A stretch of 64,000 nucleotides of DNA from Gnetum montanum (GCA_015680685.1 MNCI01037513.1:15458-79457), one strand, 5' to 3'; counted from the stretch's first letter, positions 49,849 to 62,378 are shown. Notes: generated by a model not told the origin, from the sequence alone. A program made the numbers and translations.

Positions 49849-51254
49849 CAAAACAAACTGAATTGTATTGCTTAGAAAAGATGTGCATTAGTCAAAGCGT
49901 AGCTGCACGTGTGGATGGTAGGTCAAACACCTAGCCTCGGGATGATGTGATGCGATGATGTGATGATGTGATGTGATGTATGTGAGAAGTGCTTGGATGC
50001 TAGGAGTCAAGTGTGCCGAGCGCCCAAGGATTGTTGGTTTTCTATATGTTCTCAAAATTGCCAATGTCTTTGATTGCCAACCCTAGTTTATGTGAATTGA
50101 CAGGGTATTTATAGAGTTGGGCCGAACTCGGGTTCAGAATTCAAGAATGGAATCACTGGCTGGGAGATGAAAAAAAAGTGGATCTTGTGACACGTGTCTA
50201 GTGGACAGTTGTGCATGAGTTGGATGTGTGTCGGCAAGCTACGTTCTTGACCAGGTACACTACATTTTACAACTCGTGGGTTACTCAAGCCCATAGGAGT
50301 ACATACAATTTGGACCATGAGGGCTCGAAATGTCCACAAATGAAGAAAATTTACAAAGAAAATCAAAGTGATTGACTTTGACTCACTTCAAACTTCTTGG
50401 TCTCTACTGCTGCAGGATGCCAATTCGAGGGGTTTCATGGTTGCTTGAGGTGGTCCTGCTTTGCAGAGCTTCCAGTGTGAATGGATGTGAGCTTTAGGGT
50501 GTGTTCCATCATGTTCATGCTGCATTCACACCCAACATGACCTCCAGCATGTGTTCTTCAGCGTCCAACGTGTGTACATTGCACTCACGCCTAGCGTGAC
50601 CTTCGGCGTGAGCAAGAGAAACTGACATGCTTTACTCAAAATCTTAAATTTTGAAGCCTTGTTTCTAAGTGCAAGTGCAACTATTGCCTGAATTTGTCTA
50701 AGAGTGACCTGAAATCTGGAATTTGAGCTTGAATGTGTCTGGTTTGGAGCACTTTTGGGGAGATTACGCTAGAGGTCACATTGCAGCGTGACCACAGTGT
50801 GACCTGCAGAAACTTGAGATTTTGAAGTGAAATTGGAATTTTTTGGAGGTTGGAACTAGAGGTTGTCTATGCTGAGACTGAGGATGCCCGAGGATGACCT
50901 ACATGTTAGAAATCAAGTCATTCTGAGTCTGTTTGGAGGTTGTTTGGAGTTGTGAAAGCTAATCACACTAGAGATCACGTTGAGCATGAGTGTAGCGTGA
51001 CCACAACGTCCAGCGTGAATTGTCGATGTCCAACATGAATTGTCAGCATTCAACATGAATTTTCAGCACTGAACATCCAACGTGAGCTCCCAAGTCAATG
51101 TGAATGCCATGCCTTAGGTAAATTTTGTCTCTGAAACTTTGAAAGGGCTTAAGTCGTTTCCATTTCAAAGTGCTAGGCCGAAATTAGTGGTGTTTCAGCT
51201 GACTCCATCAAACATCAGAACATTAGCATGGATGACATAGGATCCTTGAACTAA
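49849..51254. other. Unexplained E1-internal DNA right of E2
   Basis: About 1.4 kb not found in E2 or E3. It holds a TGATGTGATG tract (about 49945-49980) and a TATTTATAG near 50107. At 50490-51090 there is a loose array of GCGTGACC / CCAACATGA / AGCGTGA words. It has no gene. It may belong to a second insertion in E1 ORF2 that E2 later entered, but I could not find its ends. Confidence 0.45.
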
Positions 51255-51255
51255 A

Positions 51256-51363
51256 GAGGAGAAACTCCAAGCCATACTTCAACGCCATCAAATCCCAAGA
51301 CCTGGAGCACAAGACAAGGGAAAGGCACCCATGGAGGAGCCACCGCCACCAGGAACTACATGA
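51256..51363 (+). pseudogene. E1 ORF2 tail fragment
   Basis: GAGGAGAAACTCCAAGCC onward encodes EEKLQAILQRHQ...PMEEPPPPGTT-stop, the same end as ORF2 in E2 and E3. It is separated from the rest of E1 ORF2 by E2 and the unexplained block. Confidence 0.75.
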
Positions 51364-51555
51364 GTTCCACTCAATTTTGTAGCTATAGGATTTTCTTCTA
51401 CCTTCTTTGTGTTGTGTCTCAATTTTGTTCTAATTCCACACTGCGACATGAATCCATTCTTGTCAGTTAATAATCCCATACCTATCCACTATGTAATCAA
51501 TGGAGCTTGTTCTCGCTTTAACTCAAGGACAAGTTTTCATTCAGTCATGGGGGTA

Positions 51556-52395
51556 TGATGAATCATGAATTTGTTGGCTACGATATCGCACCCATGATAT
51601 CACGTACGCGATATCATAGCCTAGATGCGATATCGCATCCTGTCTCCTCATCTATAAATAAGAGGTAGGCAGTTCTGGTAGGCAGTTTTTGGAAGTTTTT
51701 AAGTTTAAGTTCAGTAGTTTTGTAGAGACTCTTTATCAGTTTTCCTCTCAACCCTTTTCTCCCAATGCATGCCCACAATGTGGTGATTGTAATTGTACGA
51801 CATCTTTATTTGAGTGTGATGTACTTGGACACGCACATGACCAAGATAGAGATTACTTCATCATTGCAACATCCACTTAGCTTAATTATTTATTTAATTA
51901 TTATTGTCATTTATCGCTTTCTTAGTTAATATCTCTCTACCCTTATCTCCTAGTAATGCGGAATGAGTATGACTTAATCACGAGCATTTAAGTGGGACTA
52001 CTTGGTAACCCAGTAGCATACCTAGGCCATGCGTTTGGTAATCCCAGTGGTAGCCGTGCATGAGGTCCAAGATGTGTACGGATGATTGAGGAACGGATAC
52101 TCATCGCACTTAGGCTAGTTAGATTCTCTCTCTCTCTCTCTCTATCCTAGTTTAGTCGATATTATTTACCATCATACCCAGGAGTAGCATTAGTGTAGGA
52201 ACACATCATACACCTCACTCTGGACTAAAACATACGTGATAAAGCTAATACTACTCCAGGTGGGAAGACAACAAATTGCGATCTAAGAGTAATTATCTAG
52301 ATACCACAACTAGTTCGTCTATGGAGTTCGACTGAATCATGTGTGAAACGCTCGTATTCATATGGTTGAGTGTAGGGGCACCTTGCCACTCATCA
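51556..52395 (+). repeat. E1 3' LTR (840 bp, complete)
   Basis: It runs from TGATGAATCATG to CACTCATCA. Four GATATC sites lie within about 70 bp (51581-51640), TATAAATA is at 51653-51660, and a CT run is at about 52126-52143. It is preceded by CATGGGGGTA. TSD GGCTT follows. Confidence 0.92.
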
Positions 52396-52400
52396 GGCTT

Positions 52401-55400
52401 GGTTGCCCTTATTGTGAATCTTATAGGTGTTATGTTTCCTTGTTTGAGTCGGTTGTGTTGCCCTTGGTTTTGTGGCATTACTTCTTTGGTTGGTGATATT
52501 TCTTTGGGCATTTTGATTTGGAGACCTTTTGGAGTAGGTCATCTTATTATTGGATTCTTATTGAGATCTCACCTCTTTTGATGAGAGTCTTCCCTTATTG
52601 ACGCATCCTCTCTAATGTTGCTCTTCCTAGCAAGAGTTAGAGCTTTGTTGAGACCTATTGTTGGCTAGACCTTGGTCTCCCTCCTTATGTTTCAAGTTGA
52701 GATAATGATTTTCTAGAGCCCACGCCTCTTATGAATTTGTTGATATTTTGATCTTGGTGGGAACTAGTCTCAATAGTTGGAAACATTTGTTGTATGTGAA
52801 TCTTTGGAATTTTGAGAGTGTTCTAGTTCTCTCTCCCTTAATGTACCTCATGATAAATTCTTTTGTGTAAGTGTATCTAATTGATCCATCATGTCCTGCA
52901 TGATTGATCTCTATGCATGTTGTTAAGGTCTTACTCTCTATGGTGTTGTGAGAATGATATTTCTCTATTGTGTGATCATGCTTGATGGTTATATATGAGG
53001 CTAATGTGTTGATCATGTTCCTACTAACTTCTCTATTTCTAAGCTATTGTTTAGGCCTTATAGGCAGCATAGGTACAAAGATGCAACTAGTGGTGACCTC
53101 AGTTAATTTTGTGAGCACTATGTTTATGGGAAAGATATGTGCTCTTGAGGCCTTCATGAATTGTTTACATGGTCTCAAAATTCCTACATTGGGTTGTGGA
53201 TTTATCAGTACCCTTGTTGTGGTGGAGTAGTCGAGGCATCATGATTTTTTTGCCTCTCAATGCTGGGTGGACACTAACAGAGGATGGTGGTCCATCCTAG
53301 ATCCTACAGATATTAGGTTAGCATATGGCATAGAATAGTATCCTTGTTCATGCTAAACTGATGGCCCAAGAGTGGCCAGTGCCTTGAGGTCCCACTATGG
53401 CAAGTGGTGGATTCTTAGATGGTGTTCTATGTTGTTCGATCATTATGTTCATGTCTTGGTTTGTTTTCTTTCGATGGCAGTCTTGTAGTGGGTGCAATGC
53501 AATATTTGTTTATGTACATGCAAAGATAGAGACATGTTTTTCTCAAAATAGCATGATGTACATTTGGTGTGGCTCCTGGTGGCCTGAACCCTTCAACTTC
53601 AGGTGGGCTCAAGTAGTTTGTCCTATAGCCATATAGGCCTTGGTAGCATTCCCAAATGTCATGTATTATGCTTTCTAAATGTATTCCTATCCTCATGTAA
53701 GTAAGATTGTGATGTAATGTTGTGAGGTATTCAGTTTCGACAGATCATGCACATAAAAGATCTAGATGTTGTTTCCCTATGTGAATCAGTTGTCCCCTTA
53801 TTGTAGGCCTGTGTCACACCTTGTGAGAAGGCCAAACTTGATGTACGGTATTTCTCTATGCTTATCCCTGAAGCACCTTCTTCTTATGTTTTGAAAGTGG
53901 CCTTTATTCCCTAATATGAGATCTTCAAAAAGCTAAATTGCAAATCCTATTTTTGTAAATAGTGTTGTAATAAGGAGGCTAGGGCATGTTCTTACCTGTG
54001 GTGCTCCCGAATTGATGCTTTGTATTCTGGTGATCTTGGCATGCCTTGATGGTATGTCCTTTGGTGAACATTCTTGAAACAAGATAAGTTGTGGAAGTCT
54101 TCCTTTTGGGTTCCCTGATTGGAAAAAATCTTATTTACTAATGATCAATGGTGGAATGTAGCCTAAAAGTCAAACAAATTGATTTGATGAACTTGATCTT
54201 GATAGTGGGTGATTCATGGTGGCCATGTGAATTGCAATGGTAGCCAAAATATTCAAATTCAAAGTGATGCTTTAATGATTGGCTACGAGATGGAGTTGAG
54301 CTTTAAGTATCAAATACCTAGACTCCTTCTCCCATGGTTGGATGTGATCCTTAGGGCCGTTTTTGCAAGCATTGGAATGGTGGTTCATTTTTTGAACAAA
54401 TGGTATTATAGTTATGCATACATTGATTTCTCTTGGAGGCCCTACATGGTGGAACTCTATGTGCTAAAAAACACTTGAGCTTATGCACTCATGATTGGGG
54501 GCTTATGATGCTTGTAGGGGCTATGGTGTATTGCCCCATCTCTTTGGTGTATCGCCCCATATTTTTAGTGTATCGTTGATAATTTCAGTATCTCAACATC
54601 TCTAGTGGGATAGCATGACCAAGAACTTTGTTACATAGTGATTCTCTAGCCATATGTCATGGCCCATTCTCCATTCTGATGGGTACCTTTTTTAGTTTCT
54701 AACATAATAATGTAGGTTGTATCAAGACAATTGTTCTCTAGATGGGATTTAGAAGTAGTTGATGTTTGGGACATTTCCAAGCAATGATCCCATGTGCCTA
54801 AACTCTTAGGGCTAGTTTTCAGAGACAATATGTTGTTATTGTATTTGAGCTCATGGAACCTTCTTTGTGAGACCATGTGATTGATGTAGACTTTTTGTAT
54901 ATATCTCTCCTCTTGCAAGAAAGGTGTGATCTTATGTACTCTCTCTTAGTCTTGGGGCTCTAGAGGAACTTCCTTATTTTGGGTTCTTTGGTAGACCTCC
55001 CTTATTATAAACCCTTTGGGGATGGATTATGGATTAGTCTAAGTTGGTAGTTGATAATGGTGATGCTAATTTATTGTAATTTCAAATTATCTTAAGTACC
55101 TAGTCCTCCTATGGGCAAACTATTCTTGGTGACTCTCGAGTTCATTGTTTGGGTTCGATGGTAATAGGTAGTGGTATGGCCTTATGCACCATAATTGTTG
55201 TAAATGGGATGGACTGGTATATATGAAATGAAAACCCAAACCTCCTATGGTGGAATGGAACCCCTCTCTATGGAAGCTTGGGAGATGAAATCTTTGGCAT
55301 TCCAAGTTAAGTTTTGAGGTGGAATTGAATGTGGGTAAGGCCAGTGAATCTATGTCTTCCCTCTACTAGTAGCGGTTTGACAATATGGTTGTGCTAACTA

Positions 55401-56754
55401 TGTGAACTCCTTGAACATGTATCATGGCTACCATGTAGTTGGATTAATGTTCCTATTTGTGGAAGGAACCTCAGAATGAGGATCTTCCCTTTTGGTTGAA
55501 AAATCCAATGAAAGATGTTGATCATGAGTTGCAGTAGTTCTTGGCATGCTATGAAAGCTCAGATTCTAGGAACCTTGATGTTCCTTAGAAAATTCATGAT
55601 AGTAGTTGTCCTCAAAGGTGATTCTACATGCTTCCTTAGACTAAGTATTCATAAAAGGATGTTTGTCCCACCTCTTGGAGTGGGAAAAATAGGCTATAAG
55701 ATGCAAGTGTAGTTGATCCTTTTCCATAAATGGGACATAGTGGTTGTAATGGACCTTACAATATGGAGGATTTTCTTGAGGTTGGTTGCCCAACCCATTT
55801 TCCACTTGTTCAAGCATTCAAGCAGGTGTTCTCGATGTTGGACATCCTTAATTGATGCTAATGATAGACTGGGTTATGATGTTATGATAGTCTCTTGGAG
55901 AAGTTTTCCAAAAAAATTTTGGATCTTCTCTCTTGTAGAGAATATGGGATAGTGTTGAATGATGAAATGTGGATTGTGGTGTTGGTGCGTATGTGGATTG
56001 TAAGGTCAAATTCAAGAGATCTACTTTTGTTCCTTATTTTAAGAGATGTTGATGTGGGAAAATGAAAGAAAATATGTGGATGGTATAGATGTGGTGATCC
56101 AATATATAGATGGCTAGACCAGTGAGACCCCATGAGTCTTGATGCTAGAAATAGAACTTGGGGTTCTAGCAAGCTTAGGTTGCTTATGGAGATATGGCTC
56201 TTTTGAAGCATGTTCTCTCTATATTAAAATTTTTCAAGTCCATCACCAAGGGGGGAAGTGGTCCTAGTGAGTCCTCAAAATTGATGAAAAAAATCAAGGA
56301 AATTGATGGATGTCAAGAAGCCATTTAGGATAGAACTTAGCTAGACTTGTAGAAGAAGAGACAACCTCTTACATAGGTACGTGTCTATGTAGGAAGAAAA
56401 ATATGTAGACCCAATAAGGGATGGATCTAGGGGATGCCTTAGAGATGTTGGCCCTTTGGATTGGACTTATTCCTCTTATCACAAACTAGAAAAAGTTTTT
56501 GGATTCCTTCAAGTATCCTTTGCATTTCATGCAAAACCTTGGACGGAAGGACGTATTAGGTGTTGGGGTTGGTACCTTCCTTTAAGCCTGGTGTTAGTTG
56601 AGTTAAGGGACTTCCCAGAATTGATGGAGCTCCAAACCCATACTTGAAGTGTACTCTTGAAGTTGTCCTAGGCTTTGCTCCGAGGACGTTGCTTCTTTTG
56701 TACAAGGAAGAATTGTAAGATAGGTCCTAGGATGGAGGTTCTCTTGGCCTCTCC
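52401..56754. other. Host DNA between E1 and E3, no gene recognised
   Basis: This is continuous with the left flank of E1 (before 37628) and, after E3, with 63665 onward. It is rich in TGG/TTG words and has frames up to about 110 codons, none with a domain I recognise. It is probably a very old repeat. Confidence 0.5.
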
Positions 56755-56759
56755 CCATG

Positions 56760-57580
56760 TGATGAGTCATGAATTATTGGCCGTGATATCATGTACGCGA
56801 TATCACAGCCTAGACGCGATATCATGTATGCGATATCGCAACATGTCTCCTCATCTATAAATTAGAGGCAGGCAGATTTGGAAAGGTAGTTTTGAAGTTT
56901 AAGTTTTCAATAGTTTTTAGTACGTCAGTCCTCTCAATCCTTTTCTCCCAATGCATGCCCACAGTGTGATGATTGTAATTGTACAGCATCCTTATTCGAG
57001 TGTGACGTACTTGGACATGCACATGATCAGCAATAAAGATCAAGATTACTTCATCATTACAGCATCCACTTAGCTTAATTATTTATTAGTTGTTATTGTT
57101 ATTTACTACTTTCTTAGTTAATATCTCTCTACCGTTATCTCCTAGTAACGCGGAATGAGTATGAATTAATCACGAGCATTTAAGTGTGACTACTTGGTAA
57201 CCCAGTAGCGTACCTAGGCCATAGTAATCCCAGTGGTGGTCGTGCATGAGGTCCAAGATGTGTATGGATGATTGAGGAATGGATGCTCATCGCACTTAGG
57301 CTAGCTTAGATTCTCTCTCACACTCTCTCTTCTAGTTTAGTTGATATTATTCCCCATTATCCCCACGAGTAGCATTAATGTAGGAACACATCATACACCT
57401 CACTCTGGACTAAACCATATGTGACAAAGCTAATACTAGTCTAGGTGGGAAGACAACGAACTACGATCTACAAGTAACTATCTAGATACCACAACTAGCC
57501 CATCTGCAGAGTTCGACTGAATTGTGCATGAAACACTCGTATTCATATGGTTGAGTGTAGGGGTACCTCGCCACTCATCA
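56760..57580 (+). repeat. E3 5' LTR (821 bp)
   Basis: The ends TGATGAGT and ACTCATCA are perfect inverted repeats. Four GATATC sites lie within about 60 bp (56785-56840). CTATAAAT at 56855-56862 is followed by an AATAAA at 57032-57037. This layout suggests a U3 with clustered sites, a start just after the TATA box, and R ending after AATAAA. Confidence 0.93.
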
Positions 57581-57581
57581 T

Positions 57582-57599
57582 TAGCATCGTTGCCAAGGA
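57582..57599 (+). other. E3 primer-binding site, tRNA-Asp type (decayed)
   Basis: TAGCATCGTTGCCAAGGA follows the LTR after one base. It equals the known tRNA-Asp PBS TGGCGCCGTTGCCGGGGA apart from five transitions (four G to A, one C to T). A tRNA-Asp PBS is typical of Athila-type elements. Confidence 0.7.
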
Positions 57600-57721
57600 C
57601 GACACTAGTTCTCTAGATTAGTTATATCATACAAGGTCATTGTATAGGAATTAATGATATATCTTTTAGGAAGAAATAATTATAAAAAGTCACATACGAA
57701 TTCACACACAATTTCACAACC

Positions 57722-59687
57722 ATGCCTCTCCTACAAGACTACGATAATGCCACATCTAGTGAGGTAATTCATTGGAGAACCAACGAATTATATGACAATG
57801 AGGATTGGAGTATGTAATTTGAGGTGGGGGTTTCTTATAAACATAAAAAAAAGTAGCATCATCCCAACACACAAAAGCATAACTTACTCGATGACGATGA
57901 AACCCTACTGGCCACTACATGCCTAACGCAAATACAAGAGGCTGTTCAAATTTCCCGTAGGCATTATAAAGAGAGCTGCCTACCCAGGCTCGATTTAAAC
58001 AACTTTTTCAAATTTTGAGGAGGTTATGACTTAGATCCGCAACAACATTTACAAGCCTTCTACGATGCCTATGCATGGAACAACATTGATAATGGTTGGC
58101 AAAAACTCAAGCTCTTTCCTATGATACTCGTTGGTCAAGCAAAAGTATGGTATAGATCGTTAAAACCAAATTCGATACAACATTGGTCAACAATGGTAGA
58201 ACTCTTTAACGAACAATATCAAACCTATGCAAGAGTGTCAACCTTGAGAAAACAAATCCAAGATTGGAAACAAGCCCAACATGAACCCTTGGACATGGCC
58301 TTAGAAAGATATCATGCACTGTTAAACAACTGTCCAGGCCATGAGTTCTCCAAGGAAAGGCTAATGTACCATATCATTGATGGGCTTCGTGATGAAACAA
58401 GAGAGACCCTAGGGATGTATGCCTAAGGTCAACTATATGAACTACGAACCCATCAATTCCAAGAGCTTATTAAGTGGGTAGCAAAAGAAGAAGGAGAAAT
58501 GGCTACATGGTAGAGTGTTGAAAAACATCAACCGGACCAAAATCTCACCTTAATAGAGGTCCATAATCATCAAAAGGAGAAATCAACCTATCTCAAGGAG
58601 GAAGAACCATCTTTGCCAGTACAACAATCATTAGAGGAAGTCGAGGCAAAGATCAATAAGATGCTGGAATGGATGCATAAAAAGTGTGGGGAATATATTA
58701 ATAATATTGGAGATAGAGTTTTGGCAACCTGAGAAGAAGGACAAAATATCATTAGACAATCGGAAAGAAGGGGTGAAGAAAATAAGAGCTCAATTTCCAA
58801 TCATACGTATGAATGCAACATTTTCTTGTACAATCATCCCAAGGGCCAATGCCCAATCTTATTACATTTATATGAGTATTGGGGAAGCACATTACACCTA
58901 GAGTTCTTACAGAGATACTGTGTTCGATCACGGTGGCAACAATCCCGGTCGTGGAGGAAGCCATCCCTAAATTGGAGACACCCTTCGTATCATTCGAATC
59001 TAAATTCTTATCTAGTTCAACATCTTGTTTCCTTACACTCAATACTATCATTCTTCTCAATACTATCAGCCCATGTACTCAACACCACCACCACCTTGTG
59101 GACCTTACACTTCTCCTAAATTTCAACATTCTCATCCTTTCCCTCTTTCTACATTGCCACCAACTATTCCTAAAGTGTCTACACCACAGCAACAACCCAC
59201 GAATGTTACTTGTGCTAGTATTTCCAACAGTAGTGAGAGACCTCCTCAACATCAAAGGCATTCCTTCTTTAGACATGACCATAGGAAGGGACAATACATT
59301 TCCAAGGCCACTGCATTCTCCAACTCAATACAAGTCCAACACTATGGTGCATCCTTCTCTTCGAACCCAACGCCTCGTGTCACTTCATCAAGGCCATCAA
59401 TTAACACTCCAACAACCATATGGCCCAATGAATGTAGCCCTGAAGGATGACATCCTGATCCTTGCATAGCATCTTACGGTCTCAAGTATCATAGTGGGTC
59501 AACTCTTTACCTGGGAACCACATCTTATAAATTGCTCCATTATGCTTACTATAATCAGGTGTGTGAACCCCAATGGGGTAAGTATGACCAAGTTTTGATA
59601 TTTCCAACATGCAAGGATCCTCATATTTCATTTGTTAATCCTCGCCAAGCTCAACTGTTTAGTTATGGGGGATATCCCCCATTCTAA
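57722..59687 (+). pseudogene. E3 gag, broken
   Basis: It starts MPLLQDYDNATSS. Stops appear near 57818. The central part YDLDPQQHLQAFYDAYAWNN (about 58026-58085) continues in the clean frame 58121-58426 with GQAKVWYRSLKP, EQYQTYARVSTLRKQIQDW, MALERYHALLNN and IIDGLRDETRETL, a retrotransposon gag domain. The C-terminus is Pro/His/Thr-rich and ends YGGYPPF-stop. It has several stops and frameshifts and cannot make a full Gag. Confidence 0.87.
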
Positions 59688-61074
59688 TAACAAGCGGGAT
59701 TAATAAATATTCTTCATTTTCTTTAATTTTACAATTTTTTGTTTTCTAGTTTTTCATTTTTCAATTTCTTTTTTTATCTTTTTGTCTTTTTCTAAGTAAT
59801 CTCATCTACAAATAAAACACTCATGTGGCTCATTGGTTGAGGTGTATTCTATGTTCTCGAGTCTCAAGTGATCAATTATTTGGATAGTGAGCCCATTACA
59901 CCCACTCATCCATTCTACAAATAAGAGGTTCTATTCGAGGGTACAATGATATTCTTGACATTCTTAAAAATTAAAATTAATTTTGTGTTCATTATACCCA
60001 GAATGAAGAAGGATGGACCAAAAGGGAATGATTAGGGTGTGACATCAAGGGGACTTGTAGATTCTCTTTGGTGACGTCTATGAGAGTTATCATGCAACGT
60101 GGTTGTACTAAGATCCTTGTAGATCTAACGAAAAATGGAAGTAGGAGTAATCACAAGGCACTCAAAAACCCAATGCTATTCTAGGGGGTCCCACTAGAAA
60201 GACATGCACCCATGCTTGAAGGTTGGAAGCTTCTCTGGATTCAGTATTAAAAAAATAAAAATAAAAATAAAAGAAAAAAGAACAAAGAAAAACAAAGAAA
60301 GTGCCACAAAGCAAAAATCACTCCTCCCTTGAACAAAATACCAAGTGATCATACACCTTGTTGTTATGGTACTATCATAGTTGCTCATCATGGGATGAAA
60401 CAATGCGGTGTCAGTGATAAGAGGAATGGACTTGGTCCTGATCTTGGAACGATGGGTTAATGACACATTAATCATGCTTTACACATAGGATTCATTGTGC
60501 CCTAGGTCAGTTACCTCATGTCCCAATCTCTATAATCCCTTCTATAGTCTGTCTCATCTCGCTGTTCATGTAATTGTAGCTTGTGTCCTGTGTAGCATAG
60601 AATTCTTACCTCATTTCGTTGATACTTACATGTGTGTGTTTTGTGGAACCACTGTGGATTACATTTAACCCTTCTAGTGCCTATGAACATTTTGAGATGT
60701 GGTTACGCAAGGGCATTAGAGGTTGGAACCTACTTTGGGGAGGACCCACCTGTGTAATTTTTGTAATTTACACTCATAACACATCTTCCACACACCATAT
60801 ATTACCCTCAAGATTTTGTTAATGATATTCTTTCCCTTATTACTATCCCTTTGATTCAAATGTTCCTACGAATCATCACATAGCCTTTATCTCCCCCTTA
60901 CCACCTGAGGTCCTTATTGATAAATTCCAGACCATCATAATTTTCATGCCTTTAGAACTAGTTGAATTACCTTGGAACAACACTCGTCGAGATGTCCTTA
61001 GTTTATGTCATTTAATTTCAAAAAATTATTAAAAATTTGGTATATTCCATAAGTGCCCTAACATCGTTAGGCCG

Positions 61075-61120
61075 CGATATCACGTACACGATATCGCATT
61101 CCAAAAATATATATATACGC
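61075..61120 (+). promoter_or_regulatory. E3 internal promoter-like block for ORF2
   Basis: GCGATATCACGTACACGATATC (two GATATC sites, 61076-61081 and 61090-61095) precedes a TATATATATA at about 61108-61118. The same site pair and spacing occur in the LTR U3 upstream of its TATA box. ORF2 begins about 490 bp downstream. Confidence 0.55.
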
Positions 61121-61369
61121 AACCCCCTACGCTACTTAACATCATTTGCAACTTTTTACGCAGGGGAATTTTTTCAAATTTCTCTCTACAACTCACGATT
61201 GCATGTCCCTTGCTTTCGTATCCATAACTCATGCGCTGGAACTTCGATTTTCATTCTATTTGAACCTACTCGAACCCGAAGTGTTCAGCATAGTCATGGG
61301 GGAGGGGCACACGCCGAATAGAGCATAAGTTTTTTGAAATTCATCATCACCCGAAGGGCATTATTAAGG

Positions 61370-61610
61370 GTAATTAGTTATAAAATTAAAGATAAATGTG
61401 CCAAAAACAATTTCATCTCCTTAGTTATACCGGGAAACTAGATTTGGAAACCACCTAAGCAAAGATGATTAAATATTATAATATTTTAGGGGCATTCTCT
61501 CCTAATAATTAACATCACACGGAGATAAAAAAAATTCATTAAGGTAAGCAGTAAGGTATAACCTAACTTTGGTAACAACCTTACTAACAATTGGCCCCGT
61601 GTGATTGCAG
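61370..61610 (+). other. Putative 5' UTR intron before ORF2 (E3)
   Basis: The possible donor is AAGG|GTAATTAG (GT at 61370). Near 61580 the motif TTACTAAC matches the plant/yeast branch-site consensus, and the acceptor GTGATTGCAG is immediately before ATGG. E1 has the same order (42115-42349). E2 has a weaker TTGGAG acceptor. Splicing is inferred. Confidence 0.4.
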
Positions 61611-62378
61611 ATGGCCCCGAAACGCGGACAACAGAAAGGTCCTGCTCAAGGTGGAATCAAGCGACCTAGGAGAGGTGAAGGACAAGTTCTTGCCGAACAA
61701 CATGTAGAGTAGGAGGAACAATCATTTAGTATCCACCAAGAAGACCCTGCTACTGTAAAATCAAGGCAGGTGGAAGGAGGAGCTGCAGCAGTGTCTGAAT
61801 AGGGATGACATCTCACGTTGCCCCAGGATTGTGTTCATGCCATCCATGAAAGGTCCATATTCATTGCAGTGATCATGGAATTAAACTTTTGACCTTTCGC
61901 AGAATTTGCTCCGAAGGCCGTTAGGGATCACCTCAAAGGGTCCCCTTTGTGGCCTACCCTCTCTGAGAGCGGTGCCTGGTACTTAGGGAAAACATACCAA
62001 TTTTGGCACAACAAAGAAGAAGGCACCACAATTAACATTTGTGGTGTGACTATTGATTTCTCTGTTCAAGCCATTTCAGAAGTATTAAACCTTCCGAATA
62101 CAGGGCCAAAGGTTGCTCAGAACCAGCTAGACTCTTTCAGAACCGAGCAACTTAACAAACTATTGATAGAGAATAAAAGGGTGGTAGAAGAAAAAGATAA
62201 GGCTGACTAGGATGCCTCTATGGCACAAGCACAAACTTACGTGCACACCAAGGCACTCAAGGCCTTACAAGAGGAGGAACTCTAGGCCATACTTCAACGC
62301 CATGAAATCCCAAGACCTGAAGCACAAGATAAGGGAAAGACACCCATGGAGGAGCCACCACCACCAGGAACTACATGA
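61611..62378 (+). pseudogene. E3 ORF2, short form, broken
   Basis: It starts MAPKRGQQK, with stops at about 61704 and beyond. A clean part (61947-62210) holds WPTLSESGAWYLGKTYQFWH, NICGVTIDFSVQAISEVLNL and the QLDSFRTEQLNKLLIENKRV helix. After a stop it continues to the Pro-rich end MEEPPPPGTT. The central block matches the pattern of the putative plant transposon protein domain. It shares the internal deletion of E2 relative to E1. Confidence 0.75.

Larger units (their letters stand above)
37633..52395 (+). mobile_element. LTR retrotransposon E1 (non-autonomous, Athila/Tat-like), with nested E2
   Basis: LTRs at 37633-38306 and 51556-52395 share the distinctive start TGATGAATCATGAATTTG. The target-site duplication GGCTT flanks it at 37628-37632 and 52396-52400. 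Order inside: gag (38428-40417), noncoding spacer with internal promoter-like block (about 41818-41875), the long form of ORF2 (42350-44811), E2 plus unexplained DNA (44812-51254), the ORF2 tail (51256-51363), and the 3' LTR. No RT, RNase H or integrase motif is visible. The 3' end of the 5' LTR and the PBS are deleted. It is dead, and broken by stops and frameshifts. Confidence 0.9.
59688..61610 (+). other. E3 noncoding spacer between gag and ORF2
   Basis: About 1.9 kb colinear with E1 and E2 and without coding potential. It opens with a T-rich block (about 59720-59795). It carries the promoter-like block at 61075-61120 and the putative 5' UTR intron at 61370-61610. Confidence 0.75.

Noticed and set aside
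37633-52395. Treating 37633-38306 and 51556-52395 as LTRs of two different elements
   Set aside because: They share a subtype start and the flanking GGCTT duplication fits a single insertion split by E2.
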